From NCBI GenBank assembly GCA_964575675.1, contig CAZNRY010000175.1, forward strand, positions 1-7,838: a DNA stretch of 7,838 nt, given 5' to 3'. This DNA comes from CAZNRY01 sp964575675 (GTDB lineage: Bacteria > Eisenbacteria > RBG-16-71-46 > CAIMUX01 > VGJL01). How positions within the stretch are numbered: position 1 is the first letter of the stretch; the number at the start of each line of letters is the position of its first letter. The translations under genes were made by a program, and so were the position numbers. Positions 5,311 through 7,838 of the stretch are shown one piece after another. The notes beneath the pieces are model-generated. The model was not told where the DNA came from. It searched no databases and was given only the letters and a program-made list of their open reading frames with translations.

Positions 5311-6436
5311 CTACCGCCAGAGCGTCTTGACTCGCCCCCAGGTGGTCTCACTCGTGCGGATGATGCCGCAGTACTCGGCTCCCGCACCGATTCGGCCGCA
5401 CTCATATCCGCCGTGGTTGCCAGGTAAACACGGGGAGTTCTCCAGGAGGCCGAAGTCCCCCCCTTCCGGGTCGCAGAAGAGCGGGTCCTCGGAGAAGTTC
5501 CCATCCTGAGCATCGAAACCGCACTCCGGGTCAGGATCCAACTGGTTCATCCAGAGGTCGCAACACAGGGCGGATGCGGTCATCGGACATTCGATGCCAG
5601 CTCCGACGGTCTCGGCGATGATGCAGTGATCCGGGATAAAGCCCAGGTGGTCTCCGAAGATCTCGATCGCCCCACCGATCTCGCCCAAGCAGTCGTTCCG
5701 GTAGAAGGTCGAGCGGGTGATCCTTCCATCCGTAATGGACACGGCCGACCCGTGTGGAGCTTCGTTCCCGATAAAGAGACAGTCTTCGAGGTCAATACCC
5801 ACCGCGTACACCGCTCCGCCCCTGAGCGCGGCCCGGTTACCCTGGAAGATGCAACGCCGCAGGATGAGCTCCGGCCCCCCCCCAAATGGCCCCTCCCTCG
5901 CCACCCCAACCCCAACCCCAACCCCGAAGGGGCGCGTGGTTTCTTTTGAACACGCAGTCCTCTATGAGAAGAGCGCCCCCGATGGACAGGATTGCCGCGC
6001 CTCCGTAGTTGTCACCTACGTTGTTCTCGAACCGACAGGCTCGGATCTCGAAACTCCCCCCCCAGGTCGTCAAGGCAGCGCCCTGGACATCGTGCAGCCA
6101 GACATTGGCCATAACAACGCCGTAGCTCTCTGAGATGCCAAACTTCATCTGTAGCGACACTGTCTCGGCCGGTCCCCCCCCCAGGATGCTCAGTGGCTTT
6201 TGGGAGAGGTATATGTATGAGCCCGTAGGGTTGTCGAAGCCTTCCTCCCGGTATTCGCCCGCGCGTATCAGAACAGAGTCCCCCGCGGAGGCTGCCTCGC
6301 ACGCGGCGGCCACGGAGGAGAAGTCCCCCGTGCCGTCCTGCGCGACGATCCAAGTTCGTGCCGAGCTTTCTATAGGGAGCGCCGTCACGAGGAACAGAAC
6401 CAGGACGAGGACTGCTCCCGAATTGGAACTCCTCAC
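5311..6436 (-). CDS. Secreted right-handed beta-helix protein, frame broken at a G9 tract
   Basis: Two minus frames join into one gene. The first frame starts at GTG 6436 (AGGAGG eight bases upstream) with a signal peptide (hydrophobic 'AVLVLVLFLVTALPI', cleavage near SSA27). It then has 'SVAAACEAASAGDSVLIRAG' and repeated strand turns such as 'IRACRFENNV' and 'IEDCVFKRNHAP'. The second frame resumes with 'ILRRCIFQGNRAALRGGAVY' and runs to the stop at 5311 through 'DPLFCDPEGGDFGLLENSPC' and 'CGRIGAGAEYCG'. These are hallmarks of right-handed parallel beta-helix (pectate-lyase-like) surface proteins; enzymatic activity is not shown. The break sits at nine G (5875-5883). With eight G the frames fuse ('GAIWGG' straight into 'PELILRRC') to give 374 residues. 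A GGGGTT tract (5904-5925) adds Gly-Trp dipeptides beside it. The cause could be a pseudogene, phase variation, or an assembly error in the homopolymer. Confidence 0.8.
5875..5883 (-). repeat. G9 homopolymer at the frame break
   Basis: Nine C on the plus strand (G on the coding strand). Removing one base restores a continuous beta-helix reading frame across the two halves of the gene at 5311-6436. Homopolymeric G runs of this length are a known source of slipped-strand phase variation in other bacteria. They are also a known source of sequencing error. Confidence 0.85.
5904..5925 (-). repeat. Telomere-like (GGGGTT)3GGGG tract, potential G-quadruplex
   Basis: Four CCCC runs at 5904-5907, 5910-5913, 5916-5919 and 5922-5925 are separated by AA. 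On the minus (coding) strand this is GGGG-TT repeated, the sequence of a ciliate telomere repeat and a textbook G-quadruplex former, in DNA and in the mRNA. In the first reading frame it encodes alternating Gly-Trp. Each 6-bp unit gained or lost keeps the frame and changes the protein by two residues. Confidence 0.85.
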
Positions 6437-6466
6437 CGGGCTGCCCTCCTCTCCCGTCTAAGAGGA

Positions 6467-6484
6467 GCGGCGCGAGCTCGCCGC
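6467..6484 (-). terminator. Intergenic hairpin between the two exported-protein genes
   Basis: A perfect 6-bp GC stem (GCGGCG, loop, CGCCGC), extendable outward with a bulge (GGAG/CTCC), lies between the stop at 6503 and the beta-helix start at 6436. There is no U-run, so it could be a weak terminator, an attenuator or an mRNA-stabilising stem in a two-gene operon. The 66-bp gap would allow co-transcription. Confidence 0.4.
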
Positions 6485-6502
6485 CCCTCCCTTTCTGAGG
6501 AC

Positions 6503-6721
6503 TCACTTGACAATCGTGATCTTGCGGTTCTCACTTCCCTCATTCGTTCTCAATCGATACCAGTACACGCCACTCGGCACCTTGGTGCCATATTCCAGTC
6601 TGCCATCTGTCAGCGTCGGTGATTCCAAAGGACGCGCCGCACGGACCCCGGTGATCGGCCTCCAAGTCGGCAATGCGAGGCCGCGGGATGGCCAATGCCT
6701 GTTTCCCTTATCGCCGAATCG
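6503..6721 (-). pseudogene. In-frame continuation with C-terminal sorting-type tail
   Basis: After the TGA at 6722-6724 the same minus frame stays open for 72 codons and ends at TGA 6503-6505. Its last part reads 'LTDGRLEYGTKVPSGVYWYR' and then 'RTNEGSENRKITIVK'. This is the familiar end of the FlgD-like / Por-type C-terminal domain of exported proteins ('SGVY-Y-L ... RK--V-K'). It lacks its own start or ribosome binding site. It therefore looks like the original C-terminus of the gene upstream, cut off by a nonsense TGA or joined by readthrough. The part between the stop and 'RAARPLESP' is less protein-like, so further small changes may be present. Confidence 0.65.
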
Positions 6722-7838
6722 TCAAGGGCACTCCGCCCAGGCCCGGGACGGCTCCGCCAAGATGGGCTGTTGCTTGGGCGGAGTACGATCCTTTCTCTGA
6801 CGGTCTGACATGGGGTACCTGATCTCGATCCCTGTCACGTCTGTCAGGTTTTCGATCGTGATCACCGATGCCGAATCCCAGTCCGCCACGCCGGGATACC
6901 AGACAATCCCGCCGGCTTGGGTGTTTGCCCCGACCTTGTACGCACCGTCCGACAGAGCCGGCATGCTGAACTGACCATCGGGTCCCGTCGGGATCTGCCG
7001 ATCGCAGGGGACTGAGTAGACATCACTCGGGGTCACCCCGACGACCCCCCCGATGATCGGCACCCCGCGAGGGTCCAACACGCGCCCGGTGATCTTCGCG
7101 CCGTCCAGGGGGGTCGGGCTGATCCAGACGACCTCCCCCTCTGCCGTGACCTGGATCGGCGTGGCTCCCGCGAAGTCGAGAGCATGATCGTACCAATGCT
7201 CGATCCATGTCGGGCCGCGGGCGAGGCGCAGGAAGTAGGTCCCCGGCTGGAGATTGGCGAATCGGAACAGCCCCTTCTCCCAGCCGACATCGGTAGACGA
7301 GATCATTCTACCTTGCTCGTCGTGCAGATAGGCACGTGAGCTGTTGCAGTAACCCGCGATTCCGCCCCGGCCGAGCTCTCCTGCGATCCCGCTCTCCACA
7401 ATACTGACTTCAGTTTCGTCGCCAGGTCGAAGATCGAACTCGGTAGCTTCCGCGAAACTCCGCCCGCCGTGCCACGCAATGCTGCCCTCGATGTTGATCA
7501 TCAGGCGGACTCGGACGGGGGCCAGGATCCAGAGCTGGTAGAGCCCCTCCCAGGTGAGAGTGTTTTCCGAAACCAATGTCGAGTCCGCATCGTAGAGCCG
7601 GACCAACGGGCGGTACATGTTGAGCTGCCGCCAGCTCCCCGTGACCATTCCGTAGAGCATCCCGCGCGTGGGGATCTCCGCCGTGTACAGCGTTTCCTTG
7701 CCCGCCTCGACGGTCGCCCAGTCCCCGTCCGATTCGCGGTAGGTGCCTGGGAGCCAGACCCCCGTGCTCGTTGTATTGACCAGCATCCGAAATCGGCCCG
7801 GGTTCGCGCCTAGCGCGCATCCGGAGCCGTGACAGACC
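6722..7838 (-). CDS. Exported protein with carboxypeptidase-regulatory-like domains, 5' end outside window
   Basis: The minus frame is open from the right edge of the window (upstream residues include 'CHGSGCALGANPGRF') to a TGA at 6722, so the start is not seen. An internal ATG at 7786 would give 354 residues but is probably not the start. Numbering from that ATG, three beta-sandwich units can be recognised: about 35-95, 133-190 ('GIAGYCNSS', 'FRFANLQPGTYFLRLARG') and 231-290 ('KITGRVLDPRGVPIIGG', 'DGQFSMPALSDGAYKVGA'). The last two match the carboxypeptidase-regulatory-like / SpaA-type pattern 'G-V-D--G-P--G ... T--DG-F----L--G-Y-V'. It ends 'WYPGVADWDSASVITIENL', then a low-complexity tail. 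These domains are structural and adhesive rather than catalytic. The same frame continues past the stop into a sorting tail, and the beta-helix gene follows downstream. Confidence 0.8.
   Translation of the reverse strand, partial: VCHGSGCALGANPGRFRMLVNTTSTGVWLPGTYRESDGDWATVEAGKETLYTAEIPTRGMLYGMVTGSWRQLNMYRPLVRLYDADSTLVSENTLTWEGLYQLWILAPVRVRLMINIEGSIAWHGGRSFAEATEFDLRPGDETEVSIVESGIAGELGRGGIAGYCNSSRAYLHDEQGRMISSTDVGWEKGLFRFANLQPGTYFLRLARGPTWIEHWYDHALDFAGATPIQVTAEGEVVWISPTPLDGAKITGRVLDPRGVPIIGGVVGVTPSDVYSVPCDRQIPTGPDGQFSMPALSDGAYKVGANTQAGGIVWYPGVADWDSASVITIENLTDVTGIEIRYPMSDRQRKDRTPPKQQPILAEPSRAWAECP

Noticed and set aside
5580..5921. Third minus-strand frame through the beta-helix gene
   Set aside because: Ser/Arg-rich shadow of the beta-helix coding frame, with no strand-turn repeats of its own.

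Overview
The window is a GC-rich stretch of bacterial chromosome with an accessory, repeat-rich character. Almost all genes lie on the minus strand. The exception is a DDE transposase on the plus strand. Several products are exported: a lipoprotein, a propeller-type protein with a signal peptide, a right-handed beta-helix protein with a signal peptide, and a multi-domain protein ending in an 'SGVYWYRL...RKITIVK'-type C-terminal sorting tail. Such tails, together with carboxypeptidase-regulatory-like and beta-helix proteins, are typical of the FCB group and candidate phyla such as Eisenbacteria/Latescibacteria. I infer an uncultured member of that broad group. No rRNA, functional tRNA or housekeeping gene is present to confirm it.

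Layout. Positions 1-299 hold nothing I recognise. At 300-530 (minus) there is a start-less fragment of a small conserved hypothetical protein. It overlaps the 3' end of a 138-aa lipoprotein gene (506-922, minus). An intact Nudix hydrolase gene lies at 1199-1669 (minus). About 100-bp repeats, R1 (970-1069) and R2 (1691-1791), are about 83% identical, share the same orientation, and each sits just upstream of a minus-strand gene. The unit therefore looks like a cassette (repeat-gene-repeat). An insertion-sequence-end-like direct repeat (1172-1213) forms the 3' end of the Nudix gene. At 1828-2160 there is a 5'-truncated hypothetical gene, then an intact integrase-core transposase (2186-3280, plus), then a C-terminally truncated propeller-like secreted protein (3442-4131, minus). 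The two damaged genes on either side of the transposase suggest that the mobile element broke into older sequence.

Positions 4132-5310 are about 1.2 kb without a credible gene but full of structure: several hairpins, a 107-bp segment bounded by a perfect 13-bp inverted repeat, and about 2.1 tandem copies of a hairpin-rich unit of about 130 bp. After this come two exported-protein genes on the minus strand, separated by 66 bp and a hairpin. The first is a beta-helix gene (5311-6436). Its frame is broken exactly at a run of nine G, 20 bp from a telomere-like (GGGGTT)n G-quadruplex tract. The second is a carboxypeptidase-regulatory-domain gene (window edge to 6722). Its reading frame continues past a TGA stop into a sorting-tail sequence ending at 6503.

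The points most worth following are the G-tract/telomere-like repeat pair inside the beta-helix gene (possible phase variation), the in-frame TGA that separates an exported protein from its sorting tail, and the repeats in the 4.6-5.2 kb region and around the Nudix cassette.
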